A stretch of 7,007 bases of DNA from Acidimicrobiales bacterium (GCA_025358985.1 JANYHQ010000085.1:1-7007), one strand, 5' to 3'; shown: positions 1-5,868, counted from the first letter of the stretch. The notes: generated from the sequence alone by a model not told the origin. Program-made: numbers and translations.

Positions 1-1
1 C

Positions 2-847
2 CTGGCCATTGCCCACGAGGCCCGAGTGGAGCTCTCCTTGTCGGACTTCAATCGGGTGGGCGCCCGCATCCCCCATATCGCCGACACCAAGCCCGGCGGC
101 AAGTACCACATGTCCGACATCGATGCCGTGGGCGGCATCCCCGTCGTCATGAAGCATCTTCTCGATGCTGGTCTACTGCACGGTGACTGCATCACCGTCA
201 CCGGCAAGACCATGGGTGAAAACCTCGAAGCCATGAACCCGCCCGCCCCCGACGGTCTGGTGATCCACCCACTCAGCAATCCCATCCATGCCGATGCTGG
301 CATCGTGGTGTTGCACGGTTCGCTGGCACCCAAGGGCAGTGTGGTGAAGGTGGCTGGTCTCACCAAGGACCAGATGAACTTCGAAGGACCGGCCCGGGTA
401 TTCGAGGGTGAGGATTCCGCCATGGACGCCATCCTGGGCGGCACCATCGAACACGGTTCCGTGGTGGTCATCCGATACGAGGGACCCAAGGGTGGTCCCG
501 GTATGCGCGAGATGCTGGCCATCACGGGGGCCATGAAGGGGGCCGGGCTGGGCAGTTCATGTGCGCTCATCACCGACGGTCGCTTCTCCGGCGGCACCTG
601 GGGATTCTGTATCGGTCACGTGGCCCCCGAGGCTGTCGACGGTGGGCCCATTGCGTTCTTGCGCGATGGCGACATCATCCGGGTTGATGTGCCCAACCGG
701 GCCCTCGACGTTCTCGTGGAGGACGCCGAACTCATCAGCCGCAAGGCCGACTGGAAGCTCCCCGAGCCCCGCTACACCACGGGAGTTCTGGCCAAGTACG
801 CCAAGCTCGTTCAGGGGGCCGAGACCGGGGCGGTCACACTGCCGTAA
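2..847 (+). CDS. ilvD: Dihydroxy-acid dehydratase, C-terminal half (5' truncated by window edge)
   Basis: This enzyme dehydrates 2,3-dihydroxy-3-methylbutanoate and its isoleucine-pathway homologue to 2-keto acids, the third common step of valine, leucine and isoleucine synthesis in the cytoplasm. The open frame enters from the left edge (first full codon at position 2, reading LAIAHEARVELSLSDFN) and ends at TAA 845-847. About 281 residues are present, roughly half of the usual 560-620, so the Fe-S cysteines of the N-terminal half lie outside the window. The second IlvD/Edd signature, LITDGRFSGGT, is at about 566-598. Its Ser (codon 587-589) matches the Ser proposed as catalytic base in the family. 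The EGPKGGPGM segment typical of IlvD is at about 479-505. The GTG at 26 is an internal Val codon, not a start. The next gene is convergent, so ilvD is the last plus-strand gene before position 848. The reading frame is intact to the stop. Confidence 0.97.
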   Translation: MAIAHEARVELSLSDFNRVGARIPHIADTKPGGKYHMSDIDAVGGIPVVMKHLLDAGLLHGDCITVTGKTMGENLEAMNPPAPDGLVIHPLSNPIHADAGIVVLHGSLAPKGSVVKVAGLTKDQMNFEGPARVFEGEDSAMDAILGGTIEHGSVVVIRYEGPKGGPGMREMLAITGAMKGAGLGSSCALITDGRFSGGTWGFCIGHVAPEAVDGGPIAFLRDGDIIRVDVPNRALDVLVEDAELISRKADWKLPEPRYTTGVLAKYAKLVQGAETGAVTLP

Positions 848-873
848 TTCGTCGGGTCGAGGCCTGACTCCTC

Positions 874-908
874 GTGCACTGCGTCCCACGGGGAGAGACG
901 GAGTGCAC
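874..908. terminator. Inverted repeat between convergent ilvD and PH-like gene, possible bidirectional terminator
   Basis: Arm GTGCACTGCGTC (874-885) pairs with GACGGAGTGCAC (897-908) with one mismatch across an 11-base loop. That is an 11 of 12 bp stem placed wholly inside the 81-base gap between the two stop codons. Neither side has a T-run, so it is not a classical intrinsic terminator. Hairpins without U-tracts have been proposed as terminators in Actinobacteria. The position suits a shared transcription end, but function is inferred from position only. Confidence 0.45.
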
Positions 909-928
909 TACCAAAGGCCGTTCCTACG

Positions 929-1531
929 TCACGACGACTCTGACACACGGGTCTGTGACCCAACCCCGGTGTGCACCAAGCGTCGGTCGAGCCCGAGTAC
1001 GGGCTTGCGTCGGCCACCGGCCACCGCTGATTCGATGGCTTCCACCAGCGCACTGGCCCGACCCGCCAAGATGTTGGTGGCTACGGGGATGGTGTGACCA
1101 TCACGGGTGGTCACGCGGACGTCGAAGCCGAATCGGTTCACCGAGGTCCGAAGAATTTGGGCCACATCGGCGTAGGCAACGTGTGATTCCCGTCCGCCAC
1201 TCTGGAGCTGCGCTTCTCCGCTTTGCTTCGATGCTCGCTCGGCCTTACGTCGCCCTACGGTTGCGCTCTGGCCGCTCAACCTGAATGCCATCGAGTCGGC
1301 GTCAATGCGGACGTGGGCCGCCAGTCGGACAACCAAGAGGGTGCCCCAAGACAGGGCGCCAGCGGCCGCGGCGGTAGCCCAGAGCCATTGTCCTGCCGCC
1401 AGTTCGCCGGCAAAGCTGGCCCCGCCCACCATACTGAGAATGGCCAGGGGGGCCGCTGTCCACGGGCGACACGGGACGGTACGGGCAGGTGATGGGGGCT
1501 CGTCCAGACTCATCGGGCAAAGTATCGGCAC
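929..1531 (-). CDS. Two-helix membrane protein with probable bacterial PH-like domain
   Basis: This is a 200-residue protein of unknown role. Residues about 24-42 and 48-71 are hydrophobic and form two closely spaced membrane helices. They are followed by VRIDADSMAFRLSG and, after residue 115, ESHVAYADVAQI and the strand-like stretches FDVRVTTRDGHTIPVATN. Two helices followed by a beta-rich domain with a V-x-Y-x-D-V motif resemble actinobacterial membrane PH-like proteins, but I cannot confirm the family. Residues about 89-115 are a polar Arg/Lys/Gln/Ser/Gly-rich insert that breaks the domain (see findings). The GTG at 1531 is the longest start. An in-frame ATG at 1513 (MSLDEPPSP) is equally plausible, and neither has a clear ribosome binding site. 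It lies 48 bases after the SCO1664-family gene on the same strand, so it may be the last gene of that operon. The C-terminal tail, about residues 172-200, is Arg/Ser-rich with no recognised motif. Confidence 0.8.
   Translation of the reverse strand: MPILCPMSLDEPPSPARTVPCRPWTAAPLAILSMVGGASFAGELAAGQWLWATAAAAGALSWGTLLVVRLAAHVRIDADSMAFRLSGQSATVGRRKAERASKQSGEAQLQSGGRESHVAYADVAQILRTSVNRFGFDVRVTTRDGHTIPVATNILAGRASALVEAIESAVAGGRRKPVLGLDRRLVHTGVGSQTRVSESS
1187..1267 (-). repeat. Candidate in-frame inserted sequence inside the PH-like gene
   Basis: About 81 bases encode a polar low-complexity segment (VGRRKAERASKQSGEAQLQ lies within it) that interrupts the otherwise beta-rich domain. Its codons (GTA, GGG, CGA, GCA, CAA, GGA) differ from the C/G-ending codons of the flanking gene. 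The minus strand repeats AGCG and GAGCGAGC words, giving it the look of a short interspersed repeat. Only one copy is present in this window, so calling it a genomic repeat is an inference, and the exact boundaries are uncertain. Confidence 0.3.
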
Positions 1532-1558
1532 GATCTGGCCCGTACTGAACTGTCGCCT

Positions 1559-1596
1559 CGTGGCCGCTGACGGTTGGTGTCACACCAGCGGCCATG
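1559..1596 (-). terminator. Hairpin at the 3' end of the SCO1664-family gene
   Basis: TGGCCGCTG (1561-1569) and CAGCGGCCA (1586-1594) form a perfect 9-bp inverted repeat around the TGA stop at 1580-1582. A nested GGTG-TCA-CACC hairpin is possible inside it. It sits between two same-strand genes and has no following T-run. It could be a weak terminator, an attenuator or an mRNA-stabilising stem that lowers expression of the downstream membrane gene. Part of the right arm is coding sequence, so chance pairing in GC-rich DNA cannot be excluded. Confidence 0.4.
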
Positions 1597-2413
1597 GGTA
1601 GGCGTGATCGGACTGGGGTGCGGGCAGTTCTCGTCGTCCGAGAAGGCGCTGGGCCCGACGCCGCATGGCGGCCAGCTCCGTCTCGTCCAGCAGAGTCACC
1701 AGATCGCCGAGATCGTCGTCCTCTGCGTCGGCCAGACGGGCCACATCAGCCAACAACGACTCGGGAACTGCCTCACCGGCAAAATCCCAAATGACGGTGC
1801 GCAATTTTGGCTCATCGTGAAAGCACAAACCGTTGTCGATGCCCCACAGATGCCCGGCACCATCGAGCAGTACATGACCGCCCTTTCGGTCGGCATTGTT
1901 GGCCAGTACGTCGAAGGTGGCCATCGTCCGAAGTTGGTGGTGCCAGGCCTCGTCTTCGAGAAACGTGAAGTAGTGCTTGGCGAAATCAGCATCGATGAAC
2001 GTTTGCACCGAGCCCTTTCCGTACTCGCCGGAACGGGTAACGGTGCGTGGGATGACATCCCACCCCAGCCAGGCCGACAATTCATACGCCGCCACTTCGC
2101 GACGGAACAGACCGTTGGGAAAATCCCACAGTGGACGCTCGCCTTTCCCTGGCTTGTAGATACCTCTGACGGCATGGAGGGCCAGCGGGGGAAGGCCTTC
2201 GGACTCTTGGTCCTTGTCACCCTCGTCGGAGGCCACCGGGGACGTACATGGGTGCAATGTCACCAAGAACGTGGCGTTGGAACTCCAAGGCATGCGACCT
2301 TCCACGACCATGGTTCCGTCACGCAACACATCGAGGTCCCCAGGGTGTTGAGAATCCACAGGGTGTTCAGAATCCACGGGGTGTTCAGAATCCACGGGGT
2401 GTTCAGTGCTCAC
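1580..2413 (-). CDS. SCO1664-family protein with PI3/PI4-kinase-like fold
   Basis: This 277-residue protein matches the actinobacterial SCO1664 family (TIGR03843), related to PI3/PI4-kinase-like and HipA-like phosphotransferases. The N-terminal family pattern is VLRDGTMVVEGRMPWSSNATF (residues 29-49). GIYKPGKGERPLWDFP (84-99) supplies a candidate ATP-binding Lys87. REVAAYELS follows, with Glu106. A catalytic-loop-like segment, FDVLANNADRKGGHVL (167-182), carries D168, N173, D175 and R176, and GIDNGLCFH (191-199) carries the DxG-type metal-binding Asp193. The protein looks soluble and cytoplasmic. Its substrate is unknown. The start used is GTG at 2411-2413, 12 bases after the DUF3090 stop, suggesting a shared transcript. 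The first 24 residues are an EHPVDS hexapeptide repeat, and further GTG codons inside it leave the start uncertain. All motif residues I can check are present, so an active enzyme is plausible. Kinase activity is inferred from motifs. Confidence 0.9.
   Translation of the reverse strand: MSTEHPVDSEHPVDSEHPVDSQHPGDLDVLRDGTMVVEGRMPWSSNATFLVTLHPCTSPVASDEGDKDQESEGLPPLALHAVRGIYKPGKGERPLWDFPNGLFRREVAAYELSAWLGWDVIPRTVTRSGEYGKGSVQTFIDADFAKHYFTFLEDEAWHHQLRTMATFDVLANNADRKGGHVLLDGAGHLWGIDNGLCFHDEPKLRTVIWDFAGEAVPESLLADVARLADAEDDDLGDLVTLLDETELAAMRRRAQRLLGRRELPAPQSDHAYPWPLV
2334..2405 (-). repeat. 18-bp tandem repeat (about four units) in the 5' end of the SCO1664-family gene
   Basis: The unit GAATCCACGGGGTGTTCA (plus-strand reading) occurs at 2388-2405 and 2370-2387 identically, and at 2352-2369 with one change. 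A degenerate fourth unit is at 2334-2351. On the coding strand each good copy encodes EHPVDS or a rotation of it, and the degenerate unit reads QHPGDL. The unit is a multiple of three, so copy-number change would lengthen or shorten the N-terminus without a frameshift. Each good unit also holds an in-frame GTG, a potential alternative start. Confidence 0.95.
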
Positions 2414-2425
2414 GGTTGTGCCTGG

Positions 2426-2941
2426 TCAGTTGAAGCACACGCAGCTGTATCCCACTGCATCAATGGGTGATTCACACACCGGGCACGCTGGGCGGCCGGC
2501 GCGTACCAGCACCGATCCAGCCTCAGCAAAGGTCTTGGCTTGCCTTCGTGAGATGGGGAATCGGGCTTGTCCACCGGTGCGGCCAACGTCATCAACGTCG
2601 TGCTCCGTGTCGTCTGCACTGGCGAATTCTTCAAGCACCACCATGATGCGATCGGTGGGCGCTTCGTACCCCAACGCAATGGAGCCAACGGACCATTCAG
2701 CCAGGACGGGGGCGCTCAGCGATGTCGTACTCGAAGCTTCTCGGTCTATTGCCACGGGCGGTAGATCACCGAGCAGGGTGGTGAGGGCTTGGGAGAGGGC
2801 GTCGACGTGGGCCTTCTCGCATTTGAACGACAGCACCGTAGACCCCGAGGCCACTTGCAGGTAGAACGTCCTGGCCCCCGGGATGCCGGTGGCTCCCGCC
2901 ACGAATCGGTCGATATCGGTGAGGTCGAATGACGTACTCAT
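2426..2941 (-). CDS. DUF3090 (TIGR03847-like) conserved actinobacterial protein
   Basis: This 171-residue cytoplasmic protein has no known activity. Family features are FDLTDIDRFVAGATGIPGAR near the N-terminus (residues 5-24), the strand FYLQVASGSTVLSFKCEKAHV (26-46), EWSVGSIALGYEAPTDRIMVVLEE (82-105) and a C-terminal Cys cluster. The cluster is CPVC at 153-156 with C167 and C169 (CxxC-x10-CxC), suggesting a small zinc-binding knuckle. The start is ATG 2939-2941, which overlaps the TGA of the upstream phosphatase gene as ATGA, indicating translational coupling. A longer frame to 3031 exists but lies inside the phosphatase gene. Residues about 107-125 are an acidic, poorly conserved loop. The protein is slightly shorter than the 180-200 residues I expect for the family. 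The context with the phosphatase and kinase-like genes suggests a partner role in the same process. Confidence 0.92.
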   Translation of the reverse strand: MSTSFDLTDIDRFVAGATGIPGARTFYLQVASGSTVLSFKCEKAHVDALSQALTTLLGDLPPVAIDREASSTTSLSAPVLAEWSVGSIALGYEAPTDRIMVVLEEFASADDTEHDVDDVGRTGGQARFPISRRQAKTFAEAGSVLVRAGRPACPVCESPIDAVGYSCVCFN

Positions 2942-3579
2942 GACGGCCTCAGCGTACCTAGATCCCCGGTTTCGTTGACAGTGAGCACGCTGGGGCCGTG
3001 CGGACTGAAGGAGATGGCCGAAACGGAGCACGTGGAGATGGATATCCGCTGGAACATGTCCAGGTGCGTGCCCAGCGCGTGGGCCACCGCAGCCTTGATG
3101 GGGTCAGCGTGACTGAACACGGCAATGGTGCCGCCGCGATGGCGTTCGCCGAGTTTGGCGATGGCGCCCGTCATACGGGTCTGCATTTCTGCGAAAGATT
3201 CGCCATTGGGGAATCGAAATCCGCTGGGGTACCGCTGAACCGTGGTCCACTCCGGAAGTTTGTAGAGCTCTTTGAGATTTCGCCCGGTCCAGTCGCCGAA
3301 GTCGCATTCCACCAGGCCTCGTTCGATTCGGACTGCGAGCTTCAGTGCCTTGGACAGCGGAGCCGCCGTTTCGCGGGCTCGTTCTAGAGGTGAAGCGTAG
3401 ATGGCGTCGATCTTGCGTACTGAGCTCAGCCGCTCGGCTACGGCCATTGCCTGTGCGCAGCCTGCGTCGGAAAGGTGCAGACCCTTGGCCCGCCCGGGCA
3501 GCACCGTGCCGGTGGTGGGAGTCTGCCCGTGACGTACGAGCAGAACAAGCGTGGGAGGAGGGGGTACCGATCGGGCCAT
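2938..3579 (-). CDS. Histidine phosphatase / phosphoglycerate mutase-like protein (MSMEG_4193 family)
   Basis: This is a 213-residue member of the histidine phosphatase superfamily, which removes phosphate through a phospho-His intermediate. LVLLVRHGQT (residues 11-20) carries the RHG motif with nucleophile His17. SPLERARETA (63-72) has the phosphate-binding arginines. LVECDFGDWTG (89-99) carries the candidate acid Glu91. VFSHADPIKAAVAHALG (154-170) carries the second catalytic His157. The full catalytic set is therefore visible. The pattern matches the actinobacterial MSMEG_4193 (TIGR03848) group rather than glycolytic GpmA. The substrate is unknown. The ATG at 3577-3579 is chosen because it sits just before the conserved first strand and leaves a 59-base divergent gap. 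The longer frame to 3807 would run deep into the opposite-strand glycosylase gene. It is the first gene of the minus-strand cluster and is coupled to DUF3090 by a 4-base overlap. Confidence 0.93.
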   Translation of the reverse strand: MARSVPPPPTLVLLVRHGQTPTTGTVLPGRAKGLHLSDAGCAQAMAVAERLSSVRKIDAIYASPLERARETAAPLSKALKLAVRIERGLVECDFGDWTGRNLKELYKLPEWTTVQRYPSGFRFPNGESFAEMQTRMTGAIAKLGERHRGGTIAVFSHADPIKAAVAHALGTHLDMFQRISISTCSVSAISFSPHGPSVLTVNETGDLGTLRPS

Positions 3580-3638
3580 GACGCCCGAGACCCTACCGAA
3601 TCCCCTGCTCCAAGTGGGCACCCGCGGAGTGCCACCAT
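3580..3638. promoter_or_regulatory. Divergent intergenic region between phosphatase and uracil-DNA glycosylase genes
   Basis: These 59 bases must hold the promoter and leader of the minus-strand cluster and of the plus-strand glycosylase, unless those signals lie in coding sequence. CGGAG at 3625-3629 is a plausible ribosome binding site nine bases before GTG 3639. A small inverted repeat, GGCAC (3617-3621) with GTGCC (3629-3633), overlaps it. I see no convincing -10/-35 pair on either strand. Confidence 0.45.
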
Positions 3639-4334
3639 GTGGAAATGGATTCTCCGCTGGCCCGTCTCGACGCAGATATCTGCGCATGTCGCGCGTGTCC
3701 TCGTCTGGTGGAATGGCGCGAGTTGGTGGCCAGTGAGCGCAAGAAGGCGCACCGCGAAGAGCAGTACTGGGGGAAGCCGGTTCCGGGGTTCGGTGATCCT
3801 GACGCAACGGTGATGGTGCTGGGCTTGGCGCCCGCCGCTCATGGGGCCAACCGCACCGGAAGAGTGTTCACCGGTGACCGCTCAGGCGACTGGTTGTTCC
3901 GCGCCCTTCATCGCGCTGGTCTCGCCAACCAACCCACCAGCAGCTACGTGGATGACGGTCTGAGGCTGCATCACTCTTGGGTGGCAGCCGCCGTGCGATG
4001 TGCACCGCCAGCCAACAAACCAACACCGGATGAACGCAATCGGTGTCTACCGTTTCTGCGCCGGGAGATGGCGGCGCTGCCACAACTCCGAGTCATTTTG
4101 GCACTCGGTAAGTTTGCATACGATGTAATTGCTCCGGAGCTGGACATCCGCCCGCGCCCCACATTCGGGCATGGAGTGGAAGCCGCCGGGTCGCTGCCCG
4201 ACGGTCGTGTGGTGAGCGTGGTGTGTTCGTATCATCCAAGCCAACAAAACACCTTCACAGGCAAGCTCACCGAGGCGATGCTCGATGCTGTGGTGACACG
4301 GGCGTCGTTGCTCAGCCTCTCCTCAGACCAATGA
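3639..4334 (+). CDS. udgB: Uracil-DNA glycosylase, family 5 (UDGb), Fe-S type
   Basis: This enzyme excises uracil, and in the family also other deaminated or damaged bases, from DNA as the first step of base excision repair. It has 231 residues. Fe-S ligand candidates are C17 and C20 in CACRACPRL, then C121 (VRCAPP) and C136 (RNRC), the spacing expected for family 4/5 enzymes. C15 is an extra nearby Cys. The first active-site motif is GLAPAAHGANRTGRVFTGD (62-80). Ala replaces the polar residue used by families 1 and 4, which marks family 5, and the Asp after FTG is likely the catalytic one known from the thermophile enzyme. The second motif is SYHPSQQNTFTGKLT (197-211), which binds DNA at the lesion. 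GTG 3639 is favoured by CGGAG nine bases upstream. ATG at 3645 is two codons in. The ATG at 3637 is out of frame. The gene is divergent from the phosphatase cluster and ends 67 bases before the chosen htrA start. Confidence 0.95.
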   Translation: MEMDSPLARLDADICACRACPRLVEWRELVASERKKAHREEQYWGKPVPGFGDPDATVMVLGLAPAAHGANRTGRVFTGDRSGDWLFRALHRAGLANQPTSSYVDDGLRLHHSWVAAAVRCAPPANKPTPDERNRCLPFLRREMAALPQLRVILALGKFAYDVIAPELDIRPRPTFGHGVEAAGSLPDGRVVSVVCSYHPSQQNTFTGKLTEAMLDAVVTRASLLSLSSDQ

Positions 4335-4401
4335 TGGTGATTCATCGGTCTCTCACGGTTGAACTGTCAACAATGTCAACATGAGCGAGCCGGAGGTTCC
4401 C
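4335..4401 (+). promoter_or_regulatory. Leader of the HtrA-like gene with operator-like repeats and Shine-Dalgarno
   Basis: GTTGA-ACTG-TCAAC (4358-4371) is a 5-bp inverted repeat, and GTCAAC recurs at 4375-4380, giving three related half-sites in 23 bases. TTGAAC at 4359-4364 could serve as a -35 box, but no good -10 follows. GGAGG at 4392-4396 is a strong ribosome binding site five bases before GTG 4402. An imperfect hairpin, AGACC-GATG/CATC-GGTCT (4325-4351, three-base bulge), overlaps the end of the glycosylase gene and might weakly terminate it. The regulatory roles are inferred. Confidence 0.4.
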
Positions 4402-5799
4402 GTGAGTGACGACTATGTCCCCCCATTTTCACCCGAAGTATCAACTGCTGAAGTAACCCCAGAAGCCAGCGATGCTGCGCGGTGGCGACCAACGTGGACT
4501 GCGCCCGACATCGAATCAGCCGAATTAACTGTGTCTCAGCCCCCCCCTTCGCCACCGTTGCCGCCCGCCGCTGGCCCCGCCTACATCGAGCCACCACAAC
4601 CACCGTCTCGCCAGGGATGGGCACGCCCAGCTTTGGTGGGTGGGCTCCTCGGTGCGTTGATCAGTGGCGGCATCACCGGTGGAGCGGTGCTGGCTACTCG
4701 CAACAACGACCGCAGTACTTCGTCCAGCGCTTCGGTAGGGGCCAAAGCGGCCTCAGCCGCCGTCAACCCAGCCACCAACTCCACCGCCACGGCAGCAGTG
4801 GAACGAGATGGGGTGGTGTATTCCAACAACAACAACAACAACAACAACACCAGCAGCCTGCAAGCGGCGTATCAAAAGGTCCGGCTTTCGGTGGTGTCGA
4901 TCAACACCAAAGGATTCGACACCTCGGCGTCCAATGGTTTCTCGGGGGTGGAACCGTCGAGTGGCGCAGGATCGGGCCTCGTCATTTCCAAGGACGGGCT
5001 GATCCTCACCAACAACCACGTCATTGCCAATTCCACGTCCATCAAGGTGACATTTGCCGATCAAACCCAGAAGGCAGCCACGCTGGTAGGCACTGACCCC
5101 GACAACGACGTGGCGCTCATCAAGGTGGCCGGTGTCACCAACCTCATCGCTGCGACGCTCGGGAAATCATCCTCGCTGGCCGTTGGCGATCCGGTGGTGG
5201 CTATCGGAAATGCGCTGGCCCTCAAAGGTGGTCCCACCGTCACCACCGGCATCGTGTCGGCCCTGGATCGTGACATCAGTGATCAGTCGTCGGAGTTCAA
5301 GGGCCTCATCCAAACTGATGCAGCCATCAACCCGGGCAACTCCGGCGGACCGTTGGTGAACCTCGATGGGCAGGTGGTGGGTATGAACACGGCCATCATC
5401 CAGAACTCCAACAACATCGGTTTCGCCATCGCCATCGATCGCATCCAACCGGTATTGGCCGCCATACAGAAGGGCGGCTCCAAACTGGCAGCGTCTGCCT
5501 TCATGGGCGTATCCACCGAGACCATGACCAAGGAACTACAGGATCAGTACGGTCTGTCGGCGGCCAAGGGTGTGCTGGTGGTTCAGGTACAGCCCGGTTC
5601 GCCGGCGGAGAACGTAGGCCTGCAACCCGGTGATGTGATCACGGACTTCGACGCCAAGCCCGTCACCACGTCCAGTGGATTGGTGACCGTCGTACGCGGT
5701 AAGAAGCCCGATGACAAGGTGGCGATCACCTGGCGCAGGGGCGACGTAGTCAAACAGGGCACGGTCCAACTCGGTGCCCGAGGTGTCACCACGGGCTGA
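4402..5799 (+). CDS. htrA: HtrA/DegP-like membrane-anchored serine protease (S1C) with PDZ domain
   Basis: This is an envelope quality-control protease of 465 residues. Residues 1-76 form an acidic, then Pro-rich (PPPSPPLPP) cytoplasmic tail. One membrane helix, PALVGGLLGALISGGITGGAVLA, spans about 76-98. A Ser/Ala/Thr/Asn-rich linker, including eight Asn in a row (142-149), leads to the trypsin-like domain outside the membrane. The catalytic triad is complete: His206 in LTNNHVI, Asp236 in DNDVALIKV and Ser314 in NPGNSGGPL. A single PDZ domain follows (about 367-458: FMGVSTET, GVLVVQVQPGSPAENVGLQPGDVI). One PDZ fits actinobacterial HtrA/PepD-type proteins. The GTG at 4402 is preferred because GGAGG precedes it by five bases. 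An in-frame ATG at 4381 would add seven residues but lacks a ribosome binding site. A convergent sensor kinase gene follows after 90 bases, suggesting an envelope-stress role. Its mode of activation is not visible. Confidence 0.95.
   Translation: MSDDYVPPFSPEVSTAEVTPEASDAARWRPTWTAPDIESAELTVSQPPPSPPLPPAAGPAYIEPPQPPSRQGWARPALVGGLLGALISGGITGGAVLATRNNDRSTSSSASVGAKAASAAVNPATNSTATAAVERDGVVYSNNNNNNNNTSSLQAAYQKVRLSVVSINTKGFDTSASNGFSGVEPSSGAGSGLVISKDGLILTNNHVIANSTSIKVTFADQTQKAATLVGTDPDNDVALIKVAGVTNLIAATLGKSSSLAVGDPVVAIGNALALKGGPTVTTGIVSALDRDISDQSSEFKGLIQTDAAINPGNSGGPLVNLDGQVVGMNTAIIQNSNNIGFAIAIDRIQPVLAAIQKGGSKLAASAFMGVSTETMTKELQDQYGLSAAKGVLVVQVQPGSPAENVGLQPGDVITDFDAKPVTTSSGLVTVVRGKKPDDKVAITWRRGDVVKQGTVQLGARGVTTG
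4825..4848 (+). repeat. (AAC)8 trinucleotide repeat encoding poly-Asn in the HtrA linker
   Basis: Eight perfect AAC units lie in frame and encode residues 142-149 of the protease. They fall in the flexible linker between membrane helix and protease domain. Slippage would change linker length in whole residues without breaking the gene. Confidence 0.97.
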
Positions 5800-5814
5800 A
5801 TGTCCTCCTCGGTC

Positions 5815-5868
5815 CCCCCGAACGTCCCCGACGAACCGGTCCATCCGGGCATCGTTCGGGGGCGTTTT
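5815..5868 (+). terminator. Probable terminator after the HtrA-like gene
   Basis: CCCCCGAACG (5815-5824) and CGTTCGGGGG (5853-5862) form a perfect 10-bp stem with a 28-base loop. TTTT follows at 5865-5868 after a two-base gap. It starts 15 bases after the protease stop codon and sits between convergent genes. The T-run is on the protease side only, so it best serves plus-strand transcription. The long loop is unusual for an intrinsic terminator, though CCGG-TCCAT-CCGG inside it may fold further. Confidence 0.65.

Noticed and set aside
992..1005. GCCCG-AGTA-CGGGC hairpin near the end of the PH-like gene
   Set aside because: It lies inside the coding sequence with a 5-bp stem, as expected by chance in GC-rich DNA.
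2334..2405. CRISPR-like array
   Set aside because: The 18-bp units are directly adjacent with no spacers and lie in a coding frame, so this is a tandem repeat.
1574..2470. A 298-codon open frame on the plus strand
   Set aside because: It is antisense to the SCO1664-family gene, whose motifs are clear. The plus-strand translation shows no recognisable domain, and its tail is only the antisense reading of the 18-bp repeat.
2942..3031. Upstream extension of DUF3090 to 3031
   Set aside because: The added residues lie within the phosphatase coding region. The ATGA overlap at 2938-2941 gives a clean coupled start just before the conserved FDLTDIDRF.
3637..3639. ATG as the glycosylase start
   Set aside because: It is in a different frame from the glycosylase. 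The overlapping GTG at 3639 is the in-frame codon.
3580..3807. Upstream extension of the phosphatase frame to 3807
   Set aside because: It would overlap the conserved Fe-S region of the opposite-strand glycosylase. The extension is Pro/Arg-rich with no family similarity, and the fold begins just after ATG 3579.
4581..4850. Minus-strand open frame with a poly-Leu start (and another with poly-Val)
   Set aside because: Both are antisense readings of the AAC repeat and the Pro-rich region of the protease gene, not independent membrane proteins.
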